Notes: generated from the sequence alone by a model not told the origin. Positions 52,901 to 61,487 are shown, counted from the stretch's first letter. The stretch: 64,000 bases of DNA from Pseudomonas sp. MRSN 12121 (GCF_000931465.1 NZ_CP010892.1:3743388-3807387); one strand, 5' to 3'. A program made the numbers and translations.

Positions 52901-53097
52901 TGCCCCTGGTGTTCTCCAGCGGCGCCGGCGCGGAAATGCGCCATGCCATGGGCGTCGCGGTGTTCTCCGGGATGCTCGGGGTGACCTTCTTCGGCCTGCT
53001 GCTGACCCCGGTGTTCTACGTCCTGATCCGCAACTATGTGGAGCGCAGCGAAGCCCGCAAAGCGACCCGTGCCCTGAAACTGGAGGCGCAGCAATGA
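49918..53097 (+). CDS. mexF: RND efflux transporter MexF
   Basis: A 1059-residue HAE1-family pump, nearly the 1062 of P. aeruginosa MexF and strikingly similar throughout (MNFSQFFI start, LFQLPISEYPEVVPPTVVV, DPNKTASRNLTATDVV). It has twelve membrane helices and two large periplasmic loops. The proton-relay aspartate pair is in AIGIVVDDAIVVVENVERN (about residues 400-420), and GLACKNAILIVEFAKD is in the second half. It is a drug/proton antiporter working with MexE and OprN. It begins 15 bp after mexE and its TGA overlaps the oprN ATG. Confidence 0.96.
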   Translation: MNFSQFFISRPIFAAVLSLLILIAGSISLFQLPISEYPEVVPPTVVVRANFPGANPKVIGETVAAPLEQAITGVENMLYMSSQSTSDGKITLTITFALGTDLDNAQVQVQNRVTRTEPKLPEEVTRIGITVDKASPDLTMVVHLTSPDKRYDMLYLSNYAILNIKDELARLGGVGDVQLFGMGDYSLRVWLDPNKTASRNLTATDVVTAIREQNRQVAAGTLGAPPAPSATSFQLAVNTQGRLVTEEEFENIIIRAGDNGEITRLKDIARVELGSNQYALRSLLNNQPAVAIPIFQRPGSNAIQISNEVRAKMAELKQNFPEGMDFSIVYDPTIFVRGSIEAVVHTLFEALVLVVLVVILFLQTWRASIIPLVAVPVSLIGTFAVMHLFGFSLNALSLFGLVLAIGIVVDDAIVVVENVERNIGLGLNPFEATKRAMREVTGPIIATALVLCAVFVPAAFISGLTGQFYKQFALTIAISTVISAFNSLTLSPALAAVLLKEHHAPKDRFSRLLEKLLGGWLFKPFNRFFDRASHGYVGTVRRVIRGSGIALFLYAGLMVLTWLGFAHTPMGFVPAQDKQYLVAFAQLPDAASLDRTEDVIKRMSDLALKQPGVESAVAFPGLSINGFTNSPNNGIVFVTLKPFDERKDPSMSAGAIAGALNAQYADIQDAYMAIFPPPPVQGLGTIGGFRLQVEDRGGMGYEELYKEVQNVIAKSRSVPELAGLFTSYQVNVPQVDAAIDREKAKTHGVAISDIFDTLQVYLGSLYANDFNRFGRTYQVNVQAEQQFRLEAEQIGQLKVRNNKGEMIPLATFIKVSDTAGPDRVMHYNGFVTAEINGAAAPGYSSGQAEAAIEKLLKEELPNGMTFEWTELTYQQILAGNTALFVFPLCVLLAFLVLAAQYESWSLPLAVILIVPMTLLSAITGVILSGGDNNIFTQIGLIVLVGLACKNAILIVEFAKDKQEEGLDPLAAVLEACRLRLRPILMTSFAFIMGVVPLVFSSGAGAEMRHAMGVAVFSGMLGVTFFGLLLTPVFYVLIRNYVERSEARKATRALKLEAQQ

Positions 53098-54515
53098 GTT
53101 CGAAAGTCTTCCTGCCAAGCTTGCTGGTACTGGCCCTGAGTGCCTGTGCCGTGGGCCCGGACTACCAGACCCCGGCCACCGAGGCGGCGCACATCAGCGC
53201 CGCCACCGACGGCGCCGCGGGCCAGAAGAATTTCGACCGCGCGCGTTTCGAAGGCATCTGGTGGCAACAGTTCGACGATCCGGTGCTCAACCAGCTGGTG
53301 ACCCGCTCCCTGCAGGGCAACCATGAGTTGCGCGTGGCCTTCGCCCGCCTGCGGGCCGCCCGGGCGATTCGCGACGACGCCAGCAACGATGCCATGCCGA
53401 CCATCACCAGCCGCGCCAGCAGCGACCTGGCCAAGGGCCAGATCCCGGGCCAGACCACCCGCCGGGTCAACAGTGAGCGCTACGACCTGGGCCTGGACAT
53501 GGCCTGGGAGCTGGACCTGTTCGGCCGCATCCAGCGCAACCTGGAAGCCACCGAAGCCGACCAGCAGGCCGCCGAGGCCGACCTCTACCAACTGCAGGTG
53601 ACCATGATCGCCGAGCTGGTGGACGCCTACGGCCAGCTGCGCGGCGCCCAACTGCGGGAAAAGATCGCCCTGGCCAACCTGGAGAACCAGCAGGAGTCGC
53701 GCAAGATCACCGAAAGCCTGCGTGACGCCGGCGTCGGCGACCAGCTCGACGTGGTCCGCGCCGATGCGCGCCTGGCCGCGGTAGAAGCCAGCGTGCCGCA
53801 ACTGCAGGCCGAACAGGTGCGCCAGCGCAACCGTATCGCCACCTTGCTTGGCGAGCGTCCGGAGCAACTGAGCGTCGACCTCAAGCCTGCGCAGTTGCCG
53901 GCGATCGCCAAGGCGTTGCCGATCGGCGATCCGGGCGAGCTGTTGCAGCGTCGTCCCGACATCCTCAGCGCCGAACGCCAGCTGGCCGCCGCCACCGCGC
54001 GGATCGGCGTGGCCAAAGCCGACCTGTTCCCACGGGTCAGCCTCAGCGGTTTCCTCGGCTTCACCGCGGGCCGCGGTTCGCAGATCGGTTCCTCGGCCGC
54101 CAATGCTTGGGCTCTGGGCCCGAGCATTACCTGGGCCGCCTTCGACCTGGGCAGCGTGCGCGCCCGCCTGCGCGGCGCCAACGCCGAGGCCGACGGCGCC
54201 CTGGCGAGCTATGAGCAACAAGTGCTGCTGGCCCTGGAAGAGTCGGAAAACGCCTTCAGCGATTACGGCAAGCGCCAGCAACGCCTGATCTCGCTGATCC
54301 GCCAGAGCGAATCGAGCCGCGCCGCCGCCGACCTGGCCGAGATCCGCTACCGCGAAGGCACCGTGGACTTCCTGGTGCTGCTCGACGCCCAGCGCGAACG
54401 CCTGGCCGCCGAAGACTCCCAGGCCCAGGCCGAGGTCGACCTGTACCGCGGCATCGTCGCCATCTACAAGGCCCTGGGCGGTGGCTGGCAGCCGGAGACC
54501 GTCGCCAGCAACTGA
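53094..54515 (+). CDS. oprN: Outer-membrane efflux channel OprN
   Basis: A 473-residue TolC/OprM-family lipoprotein. The signal ends VLALSAC, with the cysteine as lipidation site, followed by AVGPDYQTP. Two repeated OEP domains contain the family motif DLGLDMAWELDLFGRIQRNLEA (first half) and ITWAAFDLGSVRARL (second half), and RRPDILSAERQLAAATARIGVAKADLFP lies between. It forms the exit duct of the MexEF pump. It overlaps mexF (ATGA) and is followed by a classical terminator. Confidence 0.94.
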   Translation: MSSKVFLPSLLVLALSACAVGPDYQTPATEAAHISAATDGAAGQKNFDRARFEGIWWQQFDDPVLNQLVTRSLQGNHELRVAFARLRAARAIRDDASNDAMPTITSRASSDLAKGQIPGQTTRRVNSERYDLGLDMAWELDLFGRIQRNLEATEADQQAAEADLYQLQVTMIAELVDAYGQLRGAQLREKIALANLENQQESRKITESLRDAGVGDQLDVVRADARLAAVEASVPQLQAEQVRQRNRIATLLGERPEQLSVDLKPAQLPAIAKALPIGDPGELLQRRPDILSAERQLAAATARIGVAKADLFPRVSLSGFLGFTAGRGSQIGSSAANAWALGPSITWAAFDLGSVRARLRGANAEADGALASYEQQVLLALEESENAFSDYGKRQQRLISLIRQSESSRAAADLAEIRYREGTVDFLVLLDAQRERLAAEDSQAQAEVDLYRGIVAIYKALGGGWQPETVASN

Positions 54516-54562
54516 GGTTTCAACCGAGCTCCTTTGGTTGGCCGCAACCAACCAAATCCTTT

Positions 54563-54597
54563 GCCCCGTGTTCTCATTCGGTCACGGGGCTTTTTTT
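54563..54597 (+). terminator. Intrinsic terminator of mexEF-oprN
   Basis: GCCCCGTG (54563-54570) pairs with CACGGGGC (54583-54590) across a 12-nt loop and is followed by seven Ts (54591-54597). This is a textbook factor-independent terminator, 48 bp after the oprN stop. Confidence 0.92.
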
Positions 54598-54612
54598 CAT
54601 CCGCCGAAAAGC

Positions 54613-54790
54613 ATCGCGGGCAAGTCGGATCGCCGCCCGCTCGCTCCTACAGAAGCCCGCATATCCTTGTACCTGCGATGATGTCGTGGCGGCGCCTGTA
54701 TCGCGAGCAAGCTCCTACAGGTTTTGTGGCGTCTACAAAATGGATGCCCATCCACGATCCCTTTGTAGGAGCGAGGCTTGCCCGCGATGA
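54613..54790. repeat. Cluster of three REP elements
   Basis: Three Pseudomonas REP arms lie between the oprN terminator and the HlyD-like gene. One runs from 54613 (ATCGCGGGCAAG to CTCCTACAG at 54652). One is at 54700-54720 (ATCGCGAGCAAGCTCCTACAG, split here as 11 plus 10 bases), and one is inverted at 54763-54790 (TTGTAGGAGCGAGG then CTTGCCCGCGATGA). They fill a gap between convergent operons. Confidence 0.8.
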
Positions 54791-54818
54791 CATTCGTTCA
54801 AACACCGCAATCCATCAC

Positions 54819-55766
54819 TTATTCCAACACCGTCACCGTCGCCGTGGTCCCGGCGCGCAAGGTGTGCTTGCCCGGGTAAGCGGGGTCGATGGCGATCCGC
54901 ACCGGCACCCGCTGTGCCAGCTTGACCCAGGTGTAGCTGGGGTTGATGTTGGCCAGCAGGCGGCTGCCCTGGGTGTTTTCCCGGTCGGTAATGGCAAAGG
55001 CGATGCTCTGCACCTTGCCCTCGAAGGTCTCGCCGCTCATCAGCTGGATGCGCACCGCACTGCCCTCGCCGATCCGCGGCAACTTGGTTTCCTCGAAATA
55101 ACCACTGACATAGAAGGAGTCGCTGTCCACCAGGGCCAGCAAGGCGCCGCCGGCCGTCGCGTAGTCGCCCTGGCGGGTCTGCAGGTTGGTCACATAGCCG
55201 CTGACCGGGGCCTCGACCCGGGTGCGCTGCAGGTCCAGCTCGGCCTGGGTCAGGGCCGCCTCGGCCAGGTGTACGTTGGCCTGGGCCAGGCCGAGGTTGG
55301 CCTGGTTGCGCAGCAGGTCGGCCTGGGCCACCGCCACGTCGGTGCTGGATTTCTCCCATTCCTCGCCGGAAATCGCAAAACCCTGCTTCAGGGTCCGGCG
55401 CCGCCGCTCTTCGCTCTGCCGCTGCTTGAGCAGCGCGCTGCTGGAAGTGATCGCCGCCTCGGACTGGCCGAGGCTGGCCCGCGCCACTTCCACCGATCGC
55501 CGGGCATGCTCCACCGCCAGGGCGTAGCGCGCCGGGTCAATCTCCAGCAGCAACTGGCCCTTCTCCACGTGCTGGTTGTCCTGCACCTGCAGGTTGACGA
55601 TGCGCCCGGCGACATCCGCCGACAGCGTCACCACATCGGCCCGCACACGCGCATCGCGGGTCCAGGGCGCGCGGGTGTAGTGCTCCCAGGCGAACCAGCC
55701 CAGCACCAGCGCGGCCGCCACGGCCACCAGGGTGATCGATCGAGCCAGGGTGTTTTTCAGATTCAT
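54819..55766 (-). CDS. HlyD/EmrA-family efflux adaptor (AaeA-like)
   Basis: A 315-residue membrane fusion protein with an N-terminal anchor helix (ITLVAVAAALVLGWFAW, residues 11-27). Biotinyl-lipoyl-like segments flank a coiled coil (VTLSADVAGRIVNLQVQDNQHVEKGQLLLEIDP, then about residues 85-150), with RVEAPVSGYVTNLQTRQGDYATAG after it. It is the adaptor for the FUSC-type pump encoded upstream, as in AaeAB, which exports aromatic carboxylic acids. It overlaps the DUF1656 gene by ATGA and ends the operon. Confidence 0.88.
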   Translation of the reverse strand: MNLKNTLARSITLVAVAAALVLGWFAWEHYTRAPWTRDARVRADVVTLSADVAGRIVNLQVQDNQHVEKGQLLLEIDPARYALAVEHARRSVEVARASLGQSEAAITSSSALLKQRQSEERRRRTLKQGFAISGEEWEKSSTDVAVAQADLLRNQANLGLAQANVHLAEAALTQAELDLQRTRVEAPVSGYVTNLQTRQGDYATAGGALLALVDSDSFYVSGYFEETKLPRIGEGSAVRIQLMSGETFEGKVQSIAFAITDRENTQGSRLLANINPSYTWVKLAQRVPVRIAIDPAYPGKHTLRAGTTATVTVLE

Positions 55767-55966
55767 AGGCTTCCCATCAACAGAATGACCGTGGCGCAGA
55801 CGGCGGCATACAGCGCCCCTTCGAACAACGCTTCGTGCCAGACGAAACGCAACACACCGAGGCGCCGCAGCCCCCAGTCGAGCAGCAGGAAAATCGGCAG
55901 GGCCAGCAGCAGGGCCTGGGCAATGGGCGGCAGGTAGACGCCGCCGACCTCGAAATCAATGGGCAA
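55763..55966 (-). CDS. DUF1656 small inner-membrane protein (AaeX-like)
   Basis: A 67-residue protein with two predicted transmembrane helices (IAQALLLALPIFLLLDWGL and ALYAAVCATVILLMGSL). It begins MPIDFEVGGVYLPP, typical of DUF1656/AaeX. It overlaps the FUSC gene by 11 bases and the adaptor gene by four. This trio is a standard efflux arrangement; the small protein's role is unknown. Confidence 0.85.
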   Translation of the reverse strand: MPIDFEVGGVYLPPIAQALLLALPIFLLLDWGLRRLGVLRFVWHEALFEGALYAAVCATVILLMGSL

Positions 55967-58106
55967 GGGCCGGATCTCCTGTTTCCGTGGGTTGCAGCAT
56001 GGGGTGGTAGCGCTCCAGAAAGGCAGCGACGATCAACAGCGAGACGCGCATGCGAAACAGCGACCACAGCTGTTCACGGGCCTGGGCCTGGTCGTCAGCC
56101 TGCAGGGTGTCCAGGTGCTCCCCCAGTTCGCGCAGCCGCGCCAGCAGGTCGCCGACTTGAAGAGCGCCGCGCCCCGCCACATAGCGGCCGATCCGGCGCA
56201 ACAGCTGTTGCAGGTCGGCGTTGCCGGCGCTGCTCAGCCAGGGGTTGTCCTGGCTCTGCTGGCGCAGCTGGTGCATCGCCACGCCCAGGGTCATGCAGGC
56301 CAGGCTGGTTTCGAAACGCTCGCTGGAGGCCCGGTCCCCGGCCACGGCGGGCAACAGCCCGAGCATCTGGGTCAGGCGGTCGACCATGCGGCTCTCGAAG
56401 ACGAACTGTTGCTCGTCGCCGGCCGGGGTTTTCTGCAAGGCGTAGACCTGCTCGCGGGTGTCGCGGAACAAGCGGCGGATACGCAATACCGGGTTGAACG
56501 GAAAAATGAAGGCATACACCAGCAACGACAACACCCCGCCACTGACATAAGCCCCGGCGAACTCGAACCATTGGGCGGCGCTGTTCTGCCAGGCCCCGAT
56601 GTTCTGCGGGCCGATCATCAGCAGGCTCGACAGGCCCAGCCCCATGGCGATCCCGGCGGTCAGCGGGCTGGCCAGGCCGACCGCCACCGTGTACAGCAGC
56701 GGCACCAGCAACAGCGCCAGCCACTCGAAATCGCCGATTAGCGGCACCAGGCCGAACACATAGACCGCCGAGATCAGCAGCGCCAGGGCCTGGCCGCGCA
56801 TATAGCTCTGGGCGGCCAGCAGGGGCCGCGGGAAGGTCGCCATCAGCGAACAGAGAATGCCCACCAGGACGATGCTCGAACGCGCCCCGTCCCAGGCGGT
56901 TTCGATCCAGATCAGCCCGGCGACCATCAGCGCGGTAAAGGCCCGCAGGCCGTTCATCGCCGCCAGCGGCCAGTCCAGGTGCAGCGGGTTGGCCCGGCCC
57001 TGGCGGTACAGGCAGCTGGCTTGGCGGCCGTCCTGGATGGCGTCGCTGAACTCGAGGATGTCTTCGAGTTGCTTGAGCATCCGCGCCTGCTCCCAGCGCA
57101 ACGCCCAGGCCAGGGAGCGCAGGGTCGCGGGCAAGGCCTCGGCCGAACGCTCGGCGCGCCGCGCCTGCTCGTCGAAGCGCTGCTGCAACTGGCCGAACTG
57201 TTGCCGCGATTCGGCGGGCAAGGCCCGTCCGTGCAACGCCAGTTCGTCGAGGAACGTCAGCTCGTCGGCGCGCAGTCGCTGGATTTCTTCCGGCAGCTCG
57301 CCGACCCAGCGCGCGCGCAACAGTTCGCGCTGGTGGCGCAGCACGGTCAGGCGCGAGGTCAGCAGCACCAGCTGGTTGCCCAGCAGTTGCACCAGGCCGT
57401 CGGCGCTGCGCAGGCGCGGCGCGTCGAAATACAGGTGCCGGCGCAAGCCTTCCAGGGCGCTGATCTCACCCAGCAGCTGCATCTGCCGCTTGTGGAAATC
57501 GGCCTCGCTCTCCTCGGTGCGGATCGCCGCCGCGGCGTGGGTGGCGAGCAGCTTGAGCACCTGGTCGATCTTGGCGAAGTAGCCGGCGGCCACGGCTTCG
57601 GGGCGCGCCGTCAGCAGGCTGACCACGCAGACGCAGGCCACCGCCAGCAGGGTCTCGGTCACCCGGGTGATGGCCAGCATCAGGGTGTTGCCCTGGTCCG
57701 GAATCGCCAGCATGGCCACCACCACCGCGGTGTAGCCGCTGAGCACGAACGCCTGGGAACTGGTGTAGCGCAACAGCGTGCCGCCGGCGGTGCACAGCGC
57801 CAGCCAGAGGCCGAGGGTGACCAGGAACGGCAGCGGCGCCTGGGGAAAGATCGCCATGATCAGCACCGCCACCGCGGCCCCCAGCGTAGTGCCCAGCACC
57901 TGGCCGAAGCTGCGGGCCAGGGCCATGCCGGCCAGCGGCTGGCTGACGATGATCACCGCCATCAGCGACCATTTGGGCTGGTCGAGGTCGAAGACGAACG
58001 CCAGGTAGAGGGTCAGCAGGCCCGCGGCGATGGTGCGCAAGGCAAACCGCAACACTGCGGCCCCCGGGTGAAACACCACCCGAAAGTAATTGATCAGTGG
58101 CTGCAT
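55956..58106 (-). CDS. FUSC/AaeB-family inner-membrane efflux transporter
   Basis: A 716-residue membrane protein with two blocks of hydrophobic helices (about residues 20-165 and 370-510), each followed by a soluble domain, the layout of the FUSC/AaeB (PET) family. The family motif DQPKWSLMAVIIVSQPLAGMALARS lies near residue 42. It likely exports aromatic acids or similar compounds with the AaeA-like adaptor. I start at ATG 58106 because the upstream in-frame sequence is polar and implausible as an N-terminus. It is first in its operon and divergent from the bestrophin-like gene. Confidence 0.88.
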   Translation of the reverse strand: MQPLINYFRVVFHPGAAVLRFALRTIAAGLLTLYLAFVFDLDQPKWSLMAVIIVSQPLAGMALARSFGQVLGTTLGAAVAVLIMAIFPQAPLPFLVTLGLWLALCTAGGTLLRYTSSQAFVLSGYTAVVVAMLAIPDQGNTLMLAITRVTETLLAVACVCVVSLLTARPEAVAAGYFAKIDQVLKLLATHAAAAIRTEESEADFHKRQMQLLGEISALEGLRRHLYFDAPRLRSADGLVQLLGNQLVLLTSRLTVLRHQRELLRARWVGELPEEIQRLRADELTFLDELALHGRALPAESRQQFGQLQQRFDEQARRAERSAEALPATLRSLAWALRWEQARMLKQLEDILEFSDAIQDGRQASCLYRQGRANPLHLDWPLAAMNGLRAFTALMVAGLIWIETAWDGARSSIVLVGILCSLMATFPRPLLAAQSYMRGQALALLISAVYVFGLVPLIGDFEWLALLLVPLLYTVAVGLASPLTAGIAMGLGLSSLLMIGPQNIGAWQNSAAQWFEFAGAYVSGGVLSLLVYAFIFPFNPVLRIRRLFRDTREQVYALQKTPAGDEQQFVFESRMVDRLTQMLGLLPAVAGDRASSERFETSLACMTLGVAMHQLRQQSQDNPWLSSAGNADLQQLLRRIGRYVAGRGALQVGDLLARLRELGEHLDTLQADDQAQAREQLWSLFRMRVSLLIVAAFLERYHPMLQPTETGDPALAH

Positions 58107-58316
58107 GGGTATTTTCTGGACAAGGGCACACCTGGGGCTAGCGTGGTCGGTCGCGATCCGGGAAAGCTTATCGTCCCCAGCTCCCCGGGAGGAAGAGGAT
58201 CTTGCCCTGACCTTCATCGATCGCTTCAATCAGCTCGTCGACGAGAGTGATTGGACAACCCGGCGCCGGGCTTCTAGCCTTGCCCCCGCCGCGCAAGCCC
58301 TGAGTCGTGCCCCTCG

Positions 58317-59216
58317 ATGATCATCCGCTCCAAGCCGAACCTGATCGGCATCCTGTTTTCCCTCAAGGGCTCGATTGCCCGGCGCATCGCCTGGCGCTGC
58401 CTGTTGCTGACCCTGCTGGCCTCGGCGATCGTGCTGGTGGAAACCTGGCAACCGGCCTATTTCTCCAAGGTCAATGCCACGCCCTTCACCCTGCTCGGGC
58501 TGTCGCTGTCGATCTTCATGAGCTTTCGCAACAACGCCTGCTACGACCGCTGGTGGGAAGGCCGCAAGCAACTGGGGCAGATGATCGTCGAGGTACGCTC
58601 GCTGATTCGCGAAACCCAGGTCATCCGGGACTCTGCCGAGCGCGCCGGCCTGCTGCGCGAACTCTGCGGCTTCGCCCACGGCCTGGTCGCGCGCCTGCGC
58701 CATGAGGACGAAGCCGATGCCGCCCAGCCCTGGGTCGGCCAGGCCATCGAGCGCCAGCACCCGAACATTCCCGACAGCCTGTTGCAGGGCCTGGGCCGCC
58801 GCTGCTCGGCGCTGGCCGAACAGGGGCTGATCAGCGACTGGCGCTACACCCAGCTGGAAACCCGCCTGGTCAGCCTGAGCCAGGTCCAGGCCGGCTGCGA
58901 GCGGATCAAGCACACGCCGCTGCCCTACCCCTATACCCTGCTGCTGCACCGCACCATCTATCTGTTCTGCCTGCTCCTGCCGTTCGCCATGGCCGAACCG
59001 CTGGGCTGGCTGACGCCGGTGTTCACCGCCATCGTCAGCTACACCTTTCTCGGCCTGGACGAAATCGGCAACGACCTCGAAGACCCGTTCGGCTTCGACG
59101 ACAACGACTTGCCGTGCAACGCCATCCTGCGCACCCTGGAGCGCGAGGTGCTGGCGGCCCTTGGCGAGCGCGAACTGCCGCCGGCCCTGGAACCGGTCGA
59201 CTACGTGCTGACCTGA
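58317..59216 (+). CDS. Bestrophin-like anion channel (UPF0187/YneE family)
   Basis: A 299-residue inner-membrane protein of the bacterial bestrophin family. It has four main hydrophobic segments (about residues 27-45, 55-72, 212-230 and 235-252), the conserved SFRNNACYDRWWEGRKQLG (residues 69-87) and the C-terminal DEIGNDLEDPFGFDDNDLP that corresponds to the bestrophin acidic signature. Members form pentameric ion channels. The gene starts at ATG 58317. It diverges from the efflux operon and no partner gene is evident. Confidence 0.88.
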   Translation: MIIRSKPNLIGILFSLKGSIARRIAWRCLLLTLLASAIVLVETWQPAYFSKVNATPFTLLGLSLSIFMSFRNNACYDRWWEGRKQLGQMIVEVRSLIRETQVIRDSAERAGLLRELCGFAHGLVARLRHEDEADAAQPWVGQAIERQHPNIPDSLLQGLGRRCSALAEQGLISDWRYTQLETRLVSLSQVQAGCERIKHTPLPYPYTLLLHRTIYLFCLLLPFAMAEPLGWLTPVFTAIVSYTFLGLDEIGNDLEDPFGFDDNDLPCNAILRTLEREVLAALGERELPPALEPVDYVLT

Positions 59217-59331
59217 GGCGCTGGACGAAAGGCTCGTGGCAGAGCCGTCCCCGGCAACCATGAGCGGCCAGCGGGTTTGACTCCGCGGGAAACCTGACCG
59301 AAGCTTGCGCCTTCGTAAAGTCACCCCTGCC

Positions 59332-60399
59332 ATGGATGCCTGCATGACCAAGCCCCGCCGCACCCTGCTGATCAGCCTGCTCGCCGTCGTGGTCCTGGGC
59401 CTGGCCTGGCAGTGGCTGCGCCCCACGCCCGTGGTGGTGCCGGACGCGATCAAGCATGGCTACGGCAAGGCCCTGGAACAGGCGCGCAACGGCCAGCCGG
59501 GGGCCGCGCGGGTGCTGTATCAACAGCTGGCGCGGCCCGACCTGTCGGACAGCCGGCGCATCCGCCTGCTCGCCGAGCTGCCCAATTACCCCAGCCCGCA
59601 GGCGCTGAAACTGCTCGACGCCGACCTGCACCATGCCTCGGCCGAAGTCCGCCAGGCGGCTATCCAGAGCGTGCTGGGCCTGGTCCCGGCGGGCCAGCGC
59701 AGCCTGCTGATCGGCCCGTTGCTGGACGACGAGGAACAACCCGTGCGCTTCGCCGCCGTCACCGCCCTGCTCGGCCTGTCGCCGGACGAACAGGGCCTGT
59801 ATTTCGGCCCGTTGCAGCAAGTGATCGACGAATACACCCAGGTGCTCAAGACCCAGCCGGAGAATGTCGAGGCGCAATACCAGCTGGCGCGCCTGTATCT
59901 GCACAACGCCAACCTGGCCAAGGCCCAGCAGACCCTGGAACAGGCCCTGCGCCTGCAACCGGACAACCTGCAGGCGGTGATCCTGCAACTGGAAGTCCTC
60001 GACCGCCAGGGCCAGAGCGAGGCGGCGCGCCAGTTGCTGGCCAAGCAGCTGCAGGCGCAACAGGATTCCGCCTACCTGCAGCACGCCCTGGGCATGTGGC
60101 TGCTGCACCACGACCAGGGCGAGTTCGCCCTGCTCGGCCTGTCCCGCGCCGTCGAGCTCGAGCCGAACAACGCCGACTACCGCTACGACCTGGCCACCAC
60201 CCTGCACAGCGAAGAAGAGCTGGAGGCGGCGCAGAAACAGCTCGAGGAAATCGTCCAGCGCCAACCTGCCAACCGCAAGGCGCGGGTGTTGCTGATCAGT
60301 TACTGGAAGGAAAGCGGCCAGTTGCAGAACGTGCAGATCCTCCTGGCCCAGCTGGAACAACAGAACCCCGACGACCCGGCCCTGCAGCAGGGCCTGTAA
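59332..60399 (+). CDS. Membrane-anchored tetratricopeptide-repeat protein
   Basis: A protein of about 355 residues with an N-terminal anchor (TLLISLLAVVVLGLAWQW), then helical repeats. A HEAT-like region (ASAEVRQAAIQSVLGLV) precedes TPR units: residues about 165-200 (PENVEAQYQLARLYLHNANLAKAQQTLEQALRLQPDN), then repeats to about 340. It probably faces the periplasm and acts as a scaffold; the partner is unknown. The start is either ATG 59332 or ATG 59344 (GGATG upstream of the latter). It stands alone between the channel gene and a repeat array. Confidence 0.78.
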   Translation: MDACMTKPRRTLLISLLAVVVLGLAWQWLRPTPVVVPDAIKHGYGKALEQARNGQPGAARVLYQQLARPDLSDSRRIRLLAELPNYPSPQALKLLDADLHHASAEVRQAAIQSVLGLVPAGQRSLLIGPLLDDEEQPVRFAAVTALLGLSPDEQGLYFGPLQQVIDEYTQVLKTQPENVEAQYQLARLYLHNANLAKAQQTLEQALRLQPDNLQAVILQLEVLDRQGQSEAARQLLAKQLQAQQDSAYLQHALGMWLLHHDQGEFALLGLSRAVELEPNNADYRYDLATTLHSEEELEAAQKQLEEIVQRQPANRKARVLLISYWKESGQLQNVQILLAQLEQQNPDDPALQQGL

Positions 60400-60431
60400 C
60401 TGCGACAGGAATCGCCCCCCCCCTCCAGCCC

Positions 60432-61010
60432 TGTAGCCGCTGCCGAGCCCCCGGCGAGGCTGCGGTCGCCTGCGCAGCAGGCGCAAACCCAGGCGGCGCA
60501 TTCCCCCTGCCCCACCGCGGAGCCAGGCCTGGCGGCAACTGCGTTGCCGATCGCAGCCTCGCTTACGCTCGACAGCGGCTACAGGAATCGCGGCGTGCCT
60601 CGGTTTGTCGCCCACCCCAAAACCCGATAATCGCGGCGCACCTCGGTTTTTCCCCCAACCCAAAACTTGTAGCCGCTGCCGAGCCCCCGGCGAGGCTGCG
60701 ATCGCCTGCACAGCAGGCGCAAACCCAGGCGGCGCATTCCCCCTGACCCACCGCGGAGCCAGGCCTGGCGGCAACTGCGTTGCCGATCGCAGCCTCGCTT
60801 ACGCTCGACAGCGGCTACAGGAATCGCGGCGTGCCTCGATTTGTCGCCCCCCAAAACCCGATAATCGCGGCGCACCTCGGTTTTTCCCCCAACCCAAAAC
60901 CTGTAGCCGCTGCCGAGCCCCGGCGAGGCTGCGATCGCCTGCGCAGCAGGCGCAAACCCAGGCGGCTCATTCCACCTGACCCACCACGGAGTCAGGTTCG
61001 GCAGCGGTTA
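60432..61010. repeat. Tandem array of 236-bp REPIN-like units, 2.5 copies
   Basis: Units begin at 60432, 60668 and 60902 with TGTAGCCGCTGCCGAGCCC. Two are complete (236 and 234 bp) and nearly identical; the third stops after about 110 bp. Each full unit contains inverted arms: TGTAGCCGCTG against CAGCGGCTACA, and GAGGCTGCGATCG against CGATCGCAGCCTC. These are Pseudomonas REP-type palindromes. The remaining 100 bp of each unit includes TCGCGGCGCACCTCGGTTTT and A/C-rich runs. No gene is present. Confidence 0.88.
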
Positions 61011-61031
61011 AGGCGCGGGTGGCGGCTGGGG

Positions 61032-61409
61032 TCAGGCGAGCAGTTGCTGGATCTGCTCTTGGAGGCTGTTGAGGTCGAAGGGTTTGGCCAGGATCGGTGC
61101 GCTCCGGGCAATGGGGCTGCCGGACTCGAGAATCTCGGTGGGATAGCCGCTGATGAAGATCACCTTGAGGTCCGGGCGCAGCTTGACCGCCGGCTCGGCG
61201 ATCATCACCCCGGTGATCCCGCCCGGCAGCCGGTAGTCGGTGATCATCACATCCAGGTGCGGCTTGCTGGCGAGGATCTCGAACGCCTGTTCGCCGTTTT
61301 CCGCCTGCAGCACCCGGTAGCCCAGGCCCGACAGATAGTCGGCGAGCAACATCAGAATCACCGGTTCATCTTCGACGATCAGTACGACGTCTTGTGCATC
61401 TTCACTCAT
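61032..61409 (-). CDS. Single-domain response regulator (CheY-like receiver)
   Basis: A 125-residue receiver domain. The acidic pocket is Glu13/Asp14 (IVEDEP), the phosphoacceptor is Asp58 (VMITDYR), and the conserved lysine is Lys109 (ILAKPFD). There is no output domain. The ATG at 61409 with AAGG upstream is preferred to an in-frame TTG seven codons earlier. It is the last gene of a cheR-cheB-kinase-receiver cluster, 78 bp after the kinase, and is the natural phosphotransfer partner of that kinase. Confidence 0.9.
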   Translation of the reverse strand: MSEDAQDVVLIVEDEPVILMLLADYLSGLGYRVLQAENGEQAFEILASKPHLDVMITDYRLPGGITGVMIAEPAVKLRPDLKVIFISGYPTEILESGSPIARSAPILAKPFDLNSLQEQIQQLLA

Positions 61410-61441
61410 GAGAAGCCTTTGTTCGGTCAATAGCTGCTGAT

Positions 61442-61457
61442 ACGACCATCCGGTCGT
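61442..61457. other. Small hairpin between kinase and receiver genes
   Basis: ACGACC (61442-61447) and GGTCGT (61452-61457) with an ATCC loop lie in the gap between the kinase stop and the receiver start. It lacks a T-run; a partial attenuator is possible. Confidence 0.3.
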
Positions 61458-61487
61458 CCAGAAGGTTGCGTGGGTGCCGGTGTTTTC

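Noticed and set aside
50011..53118. A 1035-codon open frame antisense to mexF
   Set aside because: MexF on the plus strand is unmistakable, and the antisense frame is compositionally artificial.
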